Below are positions 25,748 to 34,013 of a stretch of DNA of 64,000 nucleotides, piece after piece. The notes below the pieces were generated by a model. That model was given only the letters and a program-made list of their open reading frames with translations. It made no database searches and was not told the DNA's origin. The position numbers and the translations under genes were made by a program. Where the stretch lies: the NCBI RefSeq assembly GCF_015277895.1, contig NZ_CP063815.1, forward strand, positions 558,001 to 622,000. Reading direction: 5' to 3'. Source of the DNA: Microbacterium abyssi. Its GTDB lineage: Bacteria; Actinomycetota; Actinomycetes; Actinomycetales; Microbacteriaceae. Within the stretch, counting starts at the first letter, position 1, and each line of letters begins with the position of its first letter.

Positions 25748-26356
25748 CTAGAGCTGTTCCAGGAGTTCCTGCATTGTGGCGATCTCTGCGGTCTGATCGT
25801 CGATCACTTGCTGGGCGAGGTCGAGGACGTCCGGGTTCTGCGCGTCGTCAAGGGCAGTTTGCGCCATGTCGACGGCACCTTCGTGGTGCACGATCATCTG
25901 TTCGAGGAACAGACGGCTGGCCTCGGCGGCGTCTGCGTTCTCCAGCAGGGTCATGTCTTCTTCGGACATCATGCTGTCGTCACCGCCCATTGACCCATGG
26001 TCCATGCCGGCCATGGAGTCAGGGTCGTAGTCCACGCCCCAGTCTTCGAGCCATCCGAGCATCTTGTCGATTTCGGGCCTCTGCGCTGCTTTGATCTGTT
26101 CGGCGAGTTCGACCACGCGTGGGTCTGCCCCGTCCTTGGCGAGCAAGATGTCGGCCATCTCGATGGCCTGTTGGTGATGCGGGATCATCATCGTGACGAA
26201 CATCTCGTCCGCCTCAGTCGCCTGTGAGGTCGACGACGACTGCGACGGGGAGGTGGTCTCGCTGGACGGTGCGGTGCTGTTGTCCGCGCAGCCGCTGAGC
26301 GCTAGCGCGAGTGTCAGGATGCCGGTGCTGACAGCGAGGGGGAGTTTCTTGTTCAT
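25748..26356 (-). CDS. DUF305 lipoprotein
   Basis: A 202-residue lipoprotein (lipobox LALSGC) with a Ser/Thr linker and two DUF305 halves, each with the signature His pair: MIPHHQQAIEMA and MIVHHEGAVDMA. A Met/Asp/His-rich stretch (MAGMDHGSMGGDDSMMSEE, about residues 115-135) between them is a probable copper ligand patch. Start ATG 26356 has AAGGA 6 bases upstream. That site lies inside the 3' arm of a 17-bp stem formed with the end of the upstream ORF, so translation is probably controlled by it. Confidence 0.88.
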   Translation of the reverse strand: MNKKLPLAVSTGILTLALALSGCADNSTAPSSETTSPSQSSSTSQATEADEMFVTMMIPHHQQAIEMADILLAKDGADPRVVELAEQIKAAQRPEIDKMLGWLEDWGVDYDPDSMAGMDHGSMGGDDSMMSEEDMTLLENADAAEASRLFLEQMIVHHEGAVDMAQTALDDAQNPDVLDLAQQVIDDQTAEIATMQELLEQL

Positions 26357-26360
26357 GATT

Positions 26361-26471
26361 GTTCCTTCGATAAGTCGTATGAGGGTTCGCAAATAACGGC
26401 GCCAGGCGGCGCCACGAGACCGACCGCTTGGGTCGGCGGCGACTACTCAGGTGCGACTTATCGAAAGGAAC
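26361..26471 (-). promoter_or_regulatory. Long-range stem hiding the DUF305 ribosome binding site
   Basis: Bases 26454-26471 and 26361-26377 are inverted repeats (17 pairs, one bulged base). In the mRNA the 5' arm is the codons for F-L-S-I-S-R at the end of the upstream ORF, and the 3' arm contains the AAGGA of the DUF305 gene. Two hairpins lie in the loop: CCGACC/GGTCGG (26420-26436) and GGCGCC/GGCGCC (26399-26414). A ribosome finishing the upstream ORF would cover the 5' arm and free the downstream start. Confidence 0.7.
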
Positions 26472-26896
26472 GTGAGCGAGGGAGCTCGCGGAAGGACACC
26501 TGTGGCATCCCACTTCACCAGGCTCATCGCTCGGTGAAGGGGCAGGCCGCGACCGTGGATCAGCGTCGGAGGAAGCAGTAGCAGGAGGCCGGCGAGTAGC
26601 GCGAGCACGCAGGCCGTCAGCATGTCGTTGTGGCCCTGGCCGGGCCCGGTGCTTACGTGACAGGGCCCATCGCAGGCGGTGCCCACGCTGTCGGGGCTGC
26701 CCATCAGGTCAGTGACGTGCTCATCGCCGGCTGCGGATGTTGAGTGGGTGAGCCCGGGTGATCCGTGCCCGGCTGGTTCGGCGGTGAAGGTGTGCATCGC
26801 CAGCAGCCCGACGATGACCATGAGCGTGGCCGCGCCGAGCATCAACACCGCGCGCAGCGACAGCTGCGGGCGTGTGGTGCGAAACGCGACTTGCAT
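26447..26896 (-). CDS. DUF6153-like membrane protein ending LSISRT (putative leader A)
   Basis: A 149-residue protein with a first helix at about residues 16-36, an outer loop with His and ACDGPCH (Cys75, Cys79, His80), and a second helix at about 93-110 with Cys96. A basic 39-residue tail ends SLTFLSISRT. Start ATG 26896 has GGAGG upstream. It resembles DUF6153, small proteins coded next to copper genes. The last codons pair with the ribosome binding site of the DUF305 gene 91 bases downstream. Two other ORFs in this window share the same ending. A Cu- or insertion-sensing leader polypeptide is my inference; a plain small copper-binding membrane protein is the alternative. Confidence 0.75.
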   Translation of the reverse strand: MQVAFRTTRPQLSLRAVLMLGAATLMVIVGLLAMHTFTAEPAGHGSPGLTHSTSAAGDEHVTDLMGSPDSVGTACDGPCHVSTGPGQGHNDMLTACVLALLAGLLLLLPPTLIHGRGLPLHRAMSLVKWDATGVLPRAPSLTFLSISRT

Positions 26897-27020
26897 GCGT
26901 TGATCCTCCGTCCTGCTCAGGATGCTAACACCGCGGACTATGCGCCTCTTCGGGTGACGAACTGACCTCGTTCGCGAATACGGGAAATGGCCGCAAGGCA
27001 TTTTACTCATCGTACCCGGA

Positions 27021-27037
27021 ATACCCCCTAGGGGTAT
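27021..27037. promoter_or_regulatory. CsoR operator
   Basis: ATACCCCCTAGGGGTAT has perfect 7-bp arms around CTA, the classic G-tract/C-tract CsoR box of actinobacteria. It lies 57 bases upstream of the YHS gene that heads the YHS-copB-csoR operon, so copper-responsive autoregulation by the CsoR coded at 29647 is expected. Confidence 0.85.
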
Positions 27038-27093
27038 ATGGTTTGGGTGTGAGACGCACCGTCCGTACCGATCGCGAGAAAGAGGAACGCCAC

Positions 27094-27354
27094 ATGTCCG
27101 ACTCCATCATGGGATCCTGCTGCGGCCACAAGCCTGGCACCGTCGCTGCCGACGGACGCAAGGATCTTCTCGCCCGATCGGCGGACGAGTACGCCGAATG
27201 CCCCGTCATGGTGGGCAGCGCCGTCGTAAAGGCGGACGCGGAAGCCGCCGGTTTGTTCCGCGATTACGACGGCAACCGGTACTACTTCTGCTGCGCCGGA
27301 TGCGGTCCCGCATTCGACGCTGACCCGGCCAGATACGCCACCGCCGCCGTCTGA
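27094..27354 (+). CDS. YHS-domain metal-binding protein
   Basis: An 86-residue protein with an N-terminal GSCCGH and a C-terminal YHS fold (CPVMVG, then YYFCCAGCGPAFDADP). YHS domains bind copper or related soft metals and often precede or are fused to Cu ATPases. Start ATG 27094 with AGAGGA upstream. It is first in the CsoR-controlled operon, 71 bases before the ATPase. It probably passes metal to the ATPase; this is inferred. Confidence 0.85.
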   Translation: MSDSIMGSCCGHKPGTVAADGRKDLLARSADEYAECPVMVGSAVVKADAEAAGLFRDYDGNRYYFCCAGCGPAFDADPARYATAAV

Positions 27355-27425
27355 GACGGCGACACTAGCGTGCCGGCTGCAGCATTTGGCCTGCACGGTT
27401 CATCAACTCCGAGGAGGATATGTCC

Positions 27426-29624
27426 ATGAGCACCCCGCACAATGGCGGCGCGGAGCACGCACACGCCGATCACGATCATGTGGCGCACGGCCATACCCCG
27501 TCGAACCCTGCCGCGGTGACCGCGACAGCGCACGGTTCGCAGACGGACCATCGTGCAGTGCCGCATGAGCATGGCGAGTCGATGTCGCACGAGGGCCACA
27601 GCGCAACGTCCGGCCACGGTGGGCACGGCGGTCATGCGGGACATGGCGACCACGTCGGTCAGTTCCGGCGGCTGTTCTGGATCATGCTCGTTCTGGCCGT
27701 CCCCACCGTCGCGCTCTCCGGCATGTTCTCGATGATCCTCGGCTACGCCCTCCCCGACGTCCCCGGTCTTTCGTGGGTGTCGCCCGTGCTGGGCACGGTC
27801 ATGTACGTCTGGGGTGGCAAGCCGTTCCTCGTTGGGGCGGTCAGTGAGCTTCGCTCTCGCCAGCCGGGGATGATGCTGCTTATCGGCCTGGCGATCACGG
27901 TCGCGTTCGTCGCCTCCTGGGGTGCGACCCTGGGCATCGTGCACCATGAGCTCGATTTCTGGTGGGAACTCGCCCTTCTCATCGTCATCATGCTGTTGGG
28001 GCACTGGATCGAGATGCGCTCTCTCGCTCAGACCACGTCCGCTCTCGACTCTCTCGCTGCGCTCCTGCCGGACGAGGCGGAACGTGTGGAGGGCGACCAG
28101 GTCGTCACGGTCTCACCTGCCGAGCTCGTCGTCGGCGATGTCGTGGTCGTGCGGCCCGGCGCAAGCGTCCCCGCGGACGGACGCATCGTCGATGGACACG
28201 CATCGATGGACGAGTCGATGGTCACTGGCGAATCCCGCACCGTGGAGCGCAGCATCGGTGACCAGGTCACGGCAGGAACTGTCGCCACCGACTCGGGGCT
28301 TCGGGTCGAGATCACCGCGACCGGTGATGACACGACCCTGGCCGGCATCCAACGCCTGGTGACGGAGGCGCAGAGTTCCTCTTCCCGCGCGCAGCGCCTC
28401 GCCGACACGGCTGCCGCGTGGTTGTTCTGGTTCGCTCTGGGCGCTGCAGCGATCACGGCGATCGTGTGGACGCTCATCGGGGCTCCCGACGCTGCTGTCA
28501 TCCGCACGATCACGGTGCTGGTCATCGCTTGCCCGCATGCCTTGGGCCTGGCCATTCCGCTGGTCGTCTCGATTGCCACAGAACGCGCCGCGCGCGGGGG
28601 CGTGCTCGTCAAGGATCGCCTGGCGCTGGAGAGCATGCGCACGGTCGACACGGTGCTGTTCGACAAGACCGGCACCCTCACCAAGGGTGAACCTGTCGTC
28701 TCCGAAGTCTCCGCCGTCGACGGCACCAACCCCGACCGCGTTCTCGCGCTGGCCGCAGCCGCCGAAGCCGACAGCGAGCACCCACTTGCGAGGGCCATCG
28801 TCCGCGCGGCCGACGACAAGCAGCTCACCGTCCCACGCAGCGCCGACTTCACGTCGTCACCCGCCGTGGGCGTCACCGCGACCGTCGAGGGAACAACCAT
28901 CCGGGTCGGCGGACCGCACCTGCTCTCCGAGGAGAGCGCGAGCGAACTCGCGATCGCCGATCGGTGGCGTGCAGACGGTGCCATCATCCTCCACGTCACC
29001 CAGGACGGCCGCGTTCTCGGAGCCCTGAAGCTCGCTGACGAGGTGCGCTCGGAATCCCGCGAAGCCGTCGACGCCCTTCACGCGCTCGGCGTTCAGGTCG
29101 TGATGATCACCGGCGACGCTGCATCCGTCGCACACACCGTCGCCGAGGAACTGGGCATCGACCGCGTCTTCGCCGGGGTCCGCCCCGAGGACAAAGCCGC
29201 CAAGGTCCAGGAGCTCCAAAACGAGGACCGGAAGGTCGCGATGGTCGGTGACGGCGTCAACGACGCCCCTGCCCTCGCGCAGGCCGACGTCGGGCTCGCG
29301 ATCGGCGCCGGCACAGATGTCGCGATCGCCTCAGCCGGCGTCATCCTCGCCAGCGACGACCCTCGCTCGGTGCTCTCCGTGATCGAACTGTCACGGGCCT
29401 CGTACCGGAAGATGAAGCAGAACCTGTGGTGGGCCGCCGGCTACAACCTCATCTCCGTGCCCCTCGCCGCCGGCATCCTCGCCCCCATCGGATTCGTGCT
29501 GCCGATGTCGGTCGGAGCGATTCTCATGTCGTTGTCCACGATCGTCGTCGCCCTCAACGCACAGCTGTTGCGCCGACTCGATCTGCGGCCCGATACCACG
29601 ACCCGCGCCATCCTGAATCGATGA
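27426..29624 (+). CDS. copB: Copper-exporting P1B-type ATPase with CPH motif (CopB class)
   Basis: A 732-residue ATPase. The first 75 residues are a His-rich tail (many HxH, HGGHGGH) instead of CxxC domains. Then come TGES (A domain), CPHALGL in the sixth helix, DKTGTLTKG (phosphorylated Asp), HPLARA, and GDGVNDAP. The CPH motif marks the CopB/P1B-3 group that moves Cu+, Cu2+ or Ag+ outward. ATG 27426 fits the GAGGAGG site 8 bases upstream; ATG 27420 is too close. It lies between the YHS gene and csoR. Confidence 0.93.
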   Translation: MSTPHNGGAEHAHADHDHVAHGHTPSNPAAVTATAHGSQTDHRAVPHEHGESMSHEGHSATSGHGGHGGHAGHGDHVGQFRRLFWIMLVLAVPTVALSGMFSMILGYALPDVPGLSWVSPVLGTVMYVWGGKPFLVGAVSELRSRQPGMMLLIGLAITVAFVASWGATLGIVHHELDFWWELALLIVIMLLGHWIEMRSLAQTTSALDSLAALLPDEAERVEGDQVVTVSPAELVVGDVVVVRPGASVPADGRIVDGHASMDESMVTGESRTVERSIGDQVTAGTVATDSGLRVEITATGDDTTLAGIQRLVTEAQSSSSRAQRLADTAAAWLFWFALGAAAITAIVWTLIGAPDAAVIRTITVLVIACPHALGLAIPLVVSIATERAARGGVLVKDRLALESMRTVDTVLFDKTGTLTKGEPVVSEVSAVDGTNPDRVLALAAAAEADSEHPLARAIVRAADDKQLTVPRSADFTSSPAVGVTATVEGTTIRVGGPHLLSEESASELAIADRWRADGAIILHVTQDGRVLGALKLADEVRSESREAVDALHALGVQVVMITGDAASVAHTVAEELGIDRVFAGVRPEDKAAKVQELQNEDRKVAMVGDGVNDAPALAQADVGLAIGAGTDVAIASAGVILASDDPRSVLSVIELSRASYRKMKQNLWWAAGYNLISVPLAAGILAPIGFVLPMSVGAILMSLSTIVVALNAQLLRRLDLRPDTTTRAILNR

Positions 29625-29646
29625 CGACACCCGCCCGGAGATCCAG

Positions 29647-29967
29647 ATGACTGTTGCTGCCGACCCCACAACGTCCTGCGACCACGGCGACCACGGGTAC
29701 ATCACTGACAAAGCCCGCTATCTCGCCCGTCTCAAGCGCATCGAAGGACAATCACGCGGTATCCACCGCATGGTCGAGGACGAGAAGTATTGCATCGACA
29801 TCCTCACTCAGATCTCCGCGCTGACCAGCGCCTTGCAAAGCGTTGCCGTCGGACTTCTCGAAGACCACCTGCGTCACTGTGTGGCAGATGCCGCTCGCGC
29901 CGGCGGGGACATCGCTGAAGAGAAAGTGCGTGAGGCGTCTCAGGCGATCGCGCGCCTGGTGCGCTGA
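29647..29967 (+). CDS. csoR: Copper-sensing repressor
   Basis: A 106-residue protein of the CsoR/DUF156 fold with the Cu(I) ligands Cys49, His74 and Cys78 in the expected places (KYCIDILTQ and DHLRHC) and the ARLKRIEGQ DNA-contact helix. It should release the box at 27021-27037 when it binds copper. It is last in the operon, 22 bases after the ATPase. The N-terminal His/Cys stretch (CDHGDHG) is an extra. Confidence 0.93.
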   Translation: MTVAADPTTSCDHGDHGYITDKARYLARLKRIEGQSRGIHRMVEDEKYCIDILTQISALTSALQSVAVGLLEDHLRHCVADAARAGGDIAEEKVREASQAIARLVR

Positions 29968-30015
29968 ACCGCGCTTCAGATCAGTTCTGATTGGTCTGAT
30001 GAAGCCCAGAACGGT

Positions 30016-30207
30016 TCACGCTTCCGCGCGCCTGTACTCAAAGACACCGTCCGGACCCTGAGCGTCAAGGAGGTCATAGAGCACGCCATCGTGATCGATG
30101 CTGGGCTTGGGTTGCCCATCGGGCTGGAGCGGGCAGAGGACGGATTCGCCCTCATCGGCCGCCGCCTCATCGTCGTGCAGAACCGCGATATACGTTTCGA
30201 TCGACAT
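30016..30207 (-). CDS. Small acidic hypothetical protein
   Basis: A 63-residue leftward frame (MSIETYIAVLHDDEAAADEG and so on) with acidic composition and no motif I know. It lies alone in a 362-base gap between csoR and the CDF gene. The ribosome binding site is weak. The amino-acid pattern looks coding, but confirmation is lacking. Confidence 0.42.
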   Translation of the reverse strand: MSIETYIAVLHDDEAAADEGESVLCPLQPDGQPKPSIDHDGVLYDLLDAQGPDGVFEYRRAEA

Positions 30208-30329
30208 ACCGCCACGCTACCTGCGGCACAGCGCATTTTCCTGGTGCTCTGTGCGGTGATGAGACCAACCACCGCAGCTTCGCATGCCCAGCACATCGGG
30301 CGGACCTCCGCCAGGGGGTCGGTGAATTC

Positions 30330-31013
30330 TTAGTGCTCGTGCGAGTCGTACTCGCCGTGCTCATGGTCGTCTTCAAGGAGCATCCCTACGGTGGTCGCGC
30401 AGGCGTCGCCGCGCCAGGCTTCGATGCCCTCGCGGATCGCGAAGCCCGCAATGACGAGACCCGCGATCGCGTCGGCCCACCACCAGCCGAACAGGCTGTT
30501 GAGCACGAGCCCGATGAGCACCGCGGCGGACAGGTACGTGCAGATGAGGGTCTGCTTCGAGTCCGCGACTGCCGTCGCCGAACCGAGTTCGCGGCCGGCG
30601 CGACGTTCCGCGAACGAGAGGAAGGGCATGGTCGCCACGCTGAGCGCGGTCATGACGATGCCGAGCGTCGAATGCTCGACATCTGTCTGAGTGAGCAGGG
30701 CCAGAGCAGAGGAGACGATGACGTATGCGGCGAGGGCGAAGAAAGCTATTGCAATGACGCGCAGCGTCCCCTGCTCCCACCGCTCTGGATCGCGGCGTGT
30801 GAATTGCCACGCGACGGCTGCCGCCGAGAGGACTTCGATGGTGGAGTCGAGGCCGAATCCGATGAGCGCGGTCGAGGACGCGATTGAGCCAGCCGAGATG
30901 GCAACGATCGCTTCGACGATGTTGTAGACAATCGTTGCGGTGACGATCCACCGGACACGCCGCTGGAGGACAATGCGGCGCTCGTTGCCGGGCCGAGCCT
31001 CGGTGGCGCTCAT
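30330..31013 (-). CDS. Cation diffusion facilitator-type metal transporter
   Basis: A 227-residue membrane protein with about five or six helices. It has a GFGLDSTIEVLSA segment and a second WWADAIAGLVIAG segment carrying the Asp residues of a transport site, and ends in a His/Asp-rich tail (DDHEHGEYDSHEH). It is shorter than a classical CDF and lacks the C-terminal ferredoxin-like domain. The start overlaps the CmtR-like gene (ATGA), so Cd2+, Pb2+ or Zn2+ export under CmtR control is likely. The metal specificity is inferred. Confidence 0.82.
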   Translation of the reverse strand: MSATEARPGNERRIVLQRRVRWIVTATIVYNIVEAIVAISAGSIASSTALIGFGLDSTIEVLSAAAVAWQFTRRDPERWEQGTLRVIAIAFFALAAYVIVSSALALLTQTDVEHSTLGIVMTALSVATMPFLSFAERRAGRELGSATAVADSKQTLICTYLSAAVLIGLVLNSLFGWWWADAIAGLVIAGFAIREGIEAWRGDACATTVGMLLEDDHEHGEYDSHEH

Positions 31014-31348
31014 GCGCAGGTGCAGTTCTCTCCGCCACAGCAGTCGGGGTCGACGAACAAGACAACGCGCATCAGTTCGTCGAGGGCCGGGGCGAGGTGG
31101 GTATCGGCCAGCCGGTACCAAGTGCGCCGGCCGTCCGGGATTGCCTCGACCAGTCCGCAGCCGCGCAGGCATGCAAGCTGGTTCGACATGACCTGCCGCG
31201 AGACGCCTAGAGCATCCGCGAGGTCTGACGGGTATGCAGGAGCTTCCCGCAACGCCAACAGGACGCCAGCGCGGGTCGGATCAGACAGCGCGTGGCCGAG
31301 CCGCGCGACCGCTGCGGTGTGCGTCGCGGACGCGAGAGCAGTAGGCAT
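31010..31348 (-). CDS. cmtR: CmtR-like cadmium/lead-sensing ArsR repressor
   Basis: A 112-residue winged-helix protein with the CmtR signature LACLRGCGLV (Cys60, Cys64, in the recognition helix) and a Cys-rich tail DPDCCGGENCTCA. In mycobacterial CmtR, two such cysteines plus one in the tail bind Cd or Pb. I prefer ATG 31348; ATG 31372 is possible. There is no clear ribosome binding site, so the message may be leaderless. It is coupled to the CDF pump. The extra tail cysteines could widen metal range. Confidence 0.85.
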   Translation of the reverse strand: MPTALASATHTAAVARLGHALSDPTRAGVLLALREAPAYPSDLADALGVSRQVMSNQLACLRGCGLVEAIPDGRRTWYRLADTHLAPALDELMRVVLFVDPDCCGGENCTCA

Positions 31349-31430
31349 GTTCAATACGATACATGTTTTCATGAATTAAACGAACCGTGAACTGATACCG
31401 CTCCGGGCATCCGGTCGGCGTGCGTGCGTC

Positions 31431-31841
31431 TCAGCTGATCTCTTCGTCCAGTTCCCGACGATTCTGACGAGTCGGGTGGAAGGTGTGGATGTTGACGAGC
31501 GCGGGAACACCGGTGAGATCGCTGGGGCCGGCCATCGTCTTGAGGATTTCGGCGGTGACCTCGGCGTCGTTTGCTTCTCCGACCCAGACCGGTGACTCGC
31601 CAGCGTTTCGGCCGTCCGCATCAGGAATGATGACGACGACGTTGGAGTGCTCGCACGCATCGAGACATCTGCTGACTGTGACAGCGGTGTTCGTGCCAGC
31701 GGCGTTTCTGATCTCGCGAAGCTGTGCAGCGTGGTCAGTGTCGGGGTGCTTGCGCCGGCTGCCGCAGTCGCCGCCTCGGCACACCACGACGATCATCTGA
31801 TCTTGGTTTGTCGCCTGCGATCGTCGTTGCTTCTTTGCCAT
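31431..31841 (-). CDS. Thioredoxin-like [2Fe-2S] ferredoxin-type protein
   Basis: A 136-residue protein with four cysteines in two pairs (CRGGDCGS near residues 21-28 and RCLDACEHSNVVVI near 58-72), the spacing of the thioredoxin-like [2Fe-2S] ferredoxin domain. The basic N-terminus and C-terminal tail are extra. Such small ferredoxins are found beside metal and redox genes; the partner enzyme is not evident here. It lies 83 bases upstream of the CmtR-like gene on the same strand. Confidence 0.72.
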   Translation of the reverse strand: MAKKQRRSQATNQDQMIVVVCRGGDCGSRRKHPDTDHAAQLREIRNAAGTNTAVTVSRCLDACEHSNVVVIIPDADGRNAGESPVWVGEANDAEVTAEILKTMAGPSDLTGVPALVNIHTFHPTRQNRRELDEEIS

Positions 31842-31994
31842 CTCACTACCACCTCGGTTTTAGGACCAAGCGAAGACGTGGGAGGCCGAAGTCCCGGGTT
31901 GGTTTCCGCGCGAGTCCGCGGCAGGCCTCCTTGCCGTTGATGAAGCGCCCGCCGGAACCAGCGAGGATGGGGAGTACCCGTTCGGACACCAGCA

Positions 31995-33275
31995 TTACTT
32001 TCGCGTCCTCGTGGTGTCGGGCTTTCCGCCCTGAGAGGTTGGCTGCCTGGCACGCCGCTCGGAGCCTTGCAGGATCTTCACTCTGGCGAAAACAAGCGCG
32101 GACGCTGCGGCCACGATGGCGATCAGGGCCAGGGCGAGTGCCGCGCTGGAAAGGCTGGCAGCGCCGAGCCAGCCCGCGATCGGATAGGTGATCAGGAAGC
32201 AGGCGTGGGAGAGGGCGAACTGAGCCGTGTAGACGAGGTTCCGGTTCGCGGGCGTAGAGGCATCGGCGAGAAGCCGCGATGAGGGTGTGTTCACCAGGGA
32301 TGTTCCCATGCCCAGCACCACCCAGGTGCCCAGCAGTGCGATCCAGCCTGACCCGGTCTTCGCAGAGACGGCGGTGACGATGACTGCCGCAAGGAGGCCG
32401 ACGACGATGAGGATTGTTCCGATGATCATCGTGCGGATCACACCGATCCGCACAACCACCCAGGGGATGTTCACCGCGACCACGAGCGAGCCGATGCCGT
32501 AACAGGCCAACGCAAGCGCGAGAGCGGCGTCGTCAAGATGGAAGACCCCGCGGGCGTACACCACCGAGTTCACGAGCACGATCGCGGTGCCGGCCGCGAC
32601 GACAATGTTGGTCAACATCAGAAAGCGGAGCGTTGACGTGCGGGCGAACACTTTTGCTCCCATCGGGAGTCGCTGCCAGAACGATGTCCAGGGCTCGTCA
32701 TCGGATCGGACCGGCAGCCGGGAAAGCAGCACGAGGGCCGCCGAGCACGCGAATCCGATGGCAGTGCCGACGAACAGGTTGTTGTAACTGACCAGTGTCA
32801 GCAGCGCCGCGGCGATCGTCGGGCTCACCAGCGCCTCGAGGTCATAGGCGAGTCGCGACAGCGATAGAGCACGCGTGTAGTCGTTCGGTTCGGGCAGAAC
32901 CGCGGGAATCAGGGACTGAAACGCCGGGGTGAAAGTCGCAGACGCGGACTGCAGCACGAAGACCAGCACGTAGATCTGCCACGCTTCCGTGACAAACGGC
33001 AACAGCAGGGCGATCACCAGCCGCACCCCGTCGGCTGTCACGAGCACCGCCTTCTTCGGCAACCGGTCAACCACTGCCGCGATCAGGGGCGCGACGCCGA
33101 CATAGGCGACCATTTTGATCGTCAGCGCCGTGCCGAGCACGGACCCAGCGGCATCCCCCGCGATATCGAACGCGAGCAGCCCCAGGGCGACCGTGAGAAG
33201 CCCCGTGCCCAACAGGGCGATCACCTGCGCGGAGAACAGCTTCGCATAGGTGGCGTTGCGCAGAACGCGTAGCAT
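31995..33275 (-). CDS. MFS efflux transporter (metal-type)
   Basis: A 426-residue protein with about twelve helices and the MFS loop VVDRLPKKAVLV between helices 2 and 3. Its start shares one base with the stop of the ArsR-type gene (TGATG), so pump and regulator form one unit. MFS proteins under ArsR-type metal sensors often expel Ni, Co or other cations, but the substrate cannot be read from the sequence. The C-terminus is basic (RRARQPTSQGGK). Confidence 0.82.
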   Translation of the reverse strand: MLRVLRNATYAKLFSAQVIALLGTGLLTVALGLLAFDIAGDAAGSVLGTALTIKMVAYVGVAPLIAAVVDRLPKKAVLVTADGVRLVIALLLPFVTEAWQIYVLVFVLQSASATFTPAFQSLIPAVLPEPNDYTRALSLSRLAYDLEALVSPTIAAALLTLVSYNNLFVGTAIGFACSAALVLLSRLPVRSDDEPWTSFWQRLPMGAKVFARTSTLRFLMLTNIVVAAGTAIVLVNSVVYARGVFHLDDAALALALACYGIGSLVVAVNIPWVVVRIGVIRTMIIGTILIVVGLLAAVIVTAVSAKTGSGWIALLGTWVVLGMGTSLVNTPSSRLLADASTPANRNLVYTAQFALSHACFLITYPIAGWLGAASLSSAALALALIAIVAAASALVFARVKILQGSERRARQPTSQGGKPDTTRTRK

Positions 33276-33646
33276 CAGCGCAGGTCCTCCGGTGACGGGT
33301 GCTCCCCACGGTGGTGGGGAGGGTCGTTGCTCAGCGAGTGCTGTGCTTGGAAGATCGCGTCCGCCACCAGCTGCCGGGCGTGCTCGTTCGCGAGCCGGTA
33401 GAACACCTTCGTGCCCTCCTGCCGCGCCAGCACAATCCGCGCCAGGCGGAGCTTCGCTAGATGCTGCGAGACAGCAGCCGGGGACTTGTCGACGATATCG
33501 GCGAGGTGGTTCACCGAAAGCTCCTCATCCCGCAACGCAAGAATGATCCGCACCCGCGTCGCATCCGCAAGCATCGAGAACACCTCGGCGGCCAGCTCGA
33601 CATAACTGCTCTCCACCGACAACGAACACTTAGTATCTGCATGCAT
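33275..33646 (-). CDS. ArsR/SmtB-family metal-responsive repressor
   Basis: A 123-residue winged-helix protein: VNHLADIVDKSPAAVSQHLAKLRLARIV (about residues 45-72) is the HTH, and the tail has a His/Asp cluster (PPHHRGEHPSPED) after the last helix. This fits a SmtB/NmtR-type sensor whose metal site lies in the C-terminal helix and tail. ATG 33646 lies inside a palindrome, so the message would be leaderless or the true start is further in. It is coupled to the MFS pump. Confidence 0.85.
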   Translation of the reverse strand: MHADTKCSLSVESSYVELAAEVFSMLADATRVRIILALRDEELSVNHLADIVDKSPAAVSQHLAKLRLARIVLARQEGTKVFYRLANEHARQLVADAIFQAQHSLSNDPPHHRGEHPSPEDLR

Positions 33647-33654
33647 ACGCAGAT
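33635..33654. promoter_or_regulatory. Operator palindrome over the ArsR start codon
   Basis: ATCTGC-ATGCATAC-GCAGAT has perfect 6-bp arms and lies over the putative start codon, next to an AT-rich TAATAAT stretch on the minus strand that could be the -10 region. Typical position for SmtB/ArsR autoregulation. Confidence 0.65.
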
Positions 33655-33766
33655 TATTACATATTAATCAGGCCGAGCTACCGAACATCTCGGCCCGATC
33701 GTCAACGTATCGATCGAGAACTTGCTTGGCAGGACTTCACGTGTCGGGCATGAGGAACTCACGCAG

Positions 33767-33800
33767 ATAGTTCCCTCCGGAGTACTTCCTTCCGCCGACA
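33767..33800. repeat. 34-bp direct repeat, right copy
   Basis: Second copy of the 23087-23120 sequence in the same orientation (32 of 34 identical). It lies 120 bases beyond the ArsR gene and 12 bases before a P-type ATPase fragment, that is, at the right edge of the metal-resistance block. Confidence 0.75.
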
Positions 33801-33812
33801 AAACAGACGAAC

Positions 33813-33900
33813 TTGTCGACGACCGTCGTCATCGTCGAGGCGGACGGGCAGATCGCCGGACTAATCGGAGTGAGAGACGAGCTGCGCCAGCCCAGGCGTG
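33813..33900 (+). pseudogene. Heavy-metal P-type ATPase fragment
   Basis: The translation TTVVIVEADGQIAGLIGVRD matches the segment just after the nucleotide-binding domain of P1B ATPases (typically V-x-x-D-G-x-x-A-G-L-I-x-x-x-D). Nothing before or after is homologous and the frame ends without the GDGVNDAP region. It is a scrap of a second metal ATPase, left next to the right direct repeat. Its presence supports a past recombination at that point. Confidence 0.65.
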
Positions 33901-34013
33901 AGCAAACTCGCCACGACGCGACCGTGTCACCCGATCTGAAGGGTAACCTTTGCGCCTGCGAGACTGCGCCCTGCCCGCGTCAACGTGGATGCGGCTGATA
34001 TTATTGTCCAGAC

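Noticed and set aside
33941..33953. Short palindrome near GGGTAACC upstream of the LSLSRT ORF
   Set aside because: Arms are only 5 bp and it does not match the palindrome at 53665 or the CsoR box.
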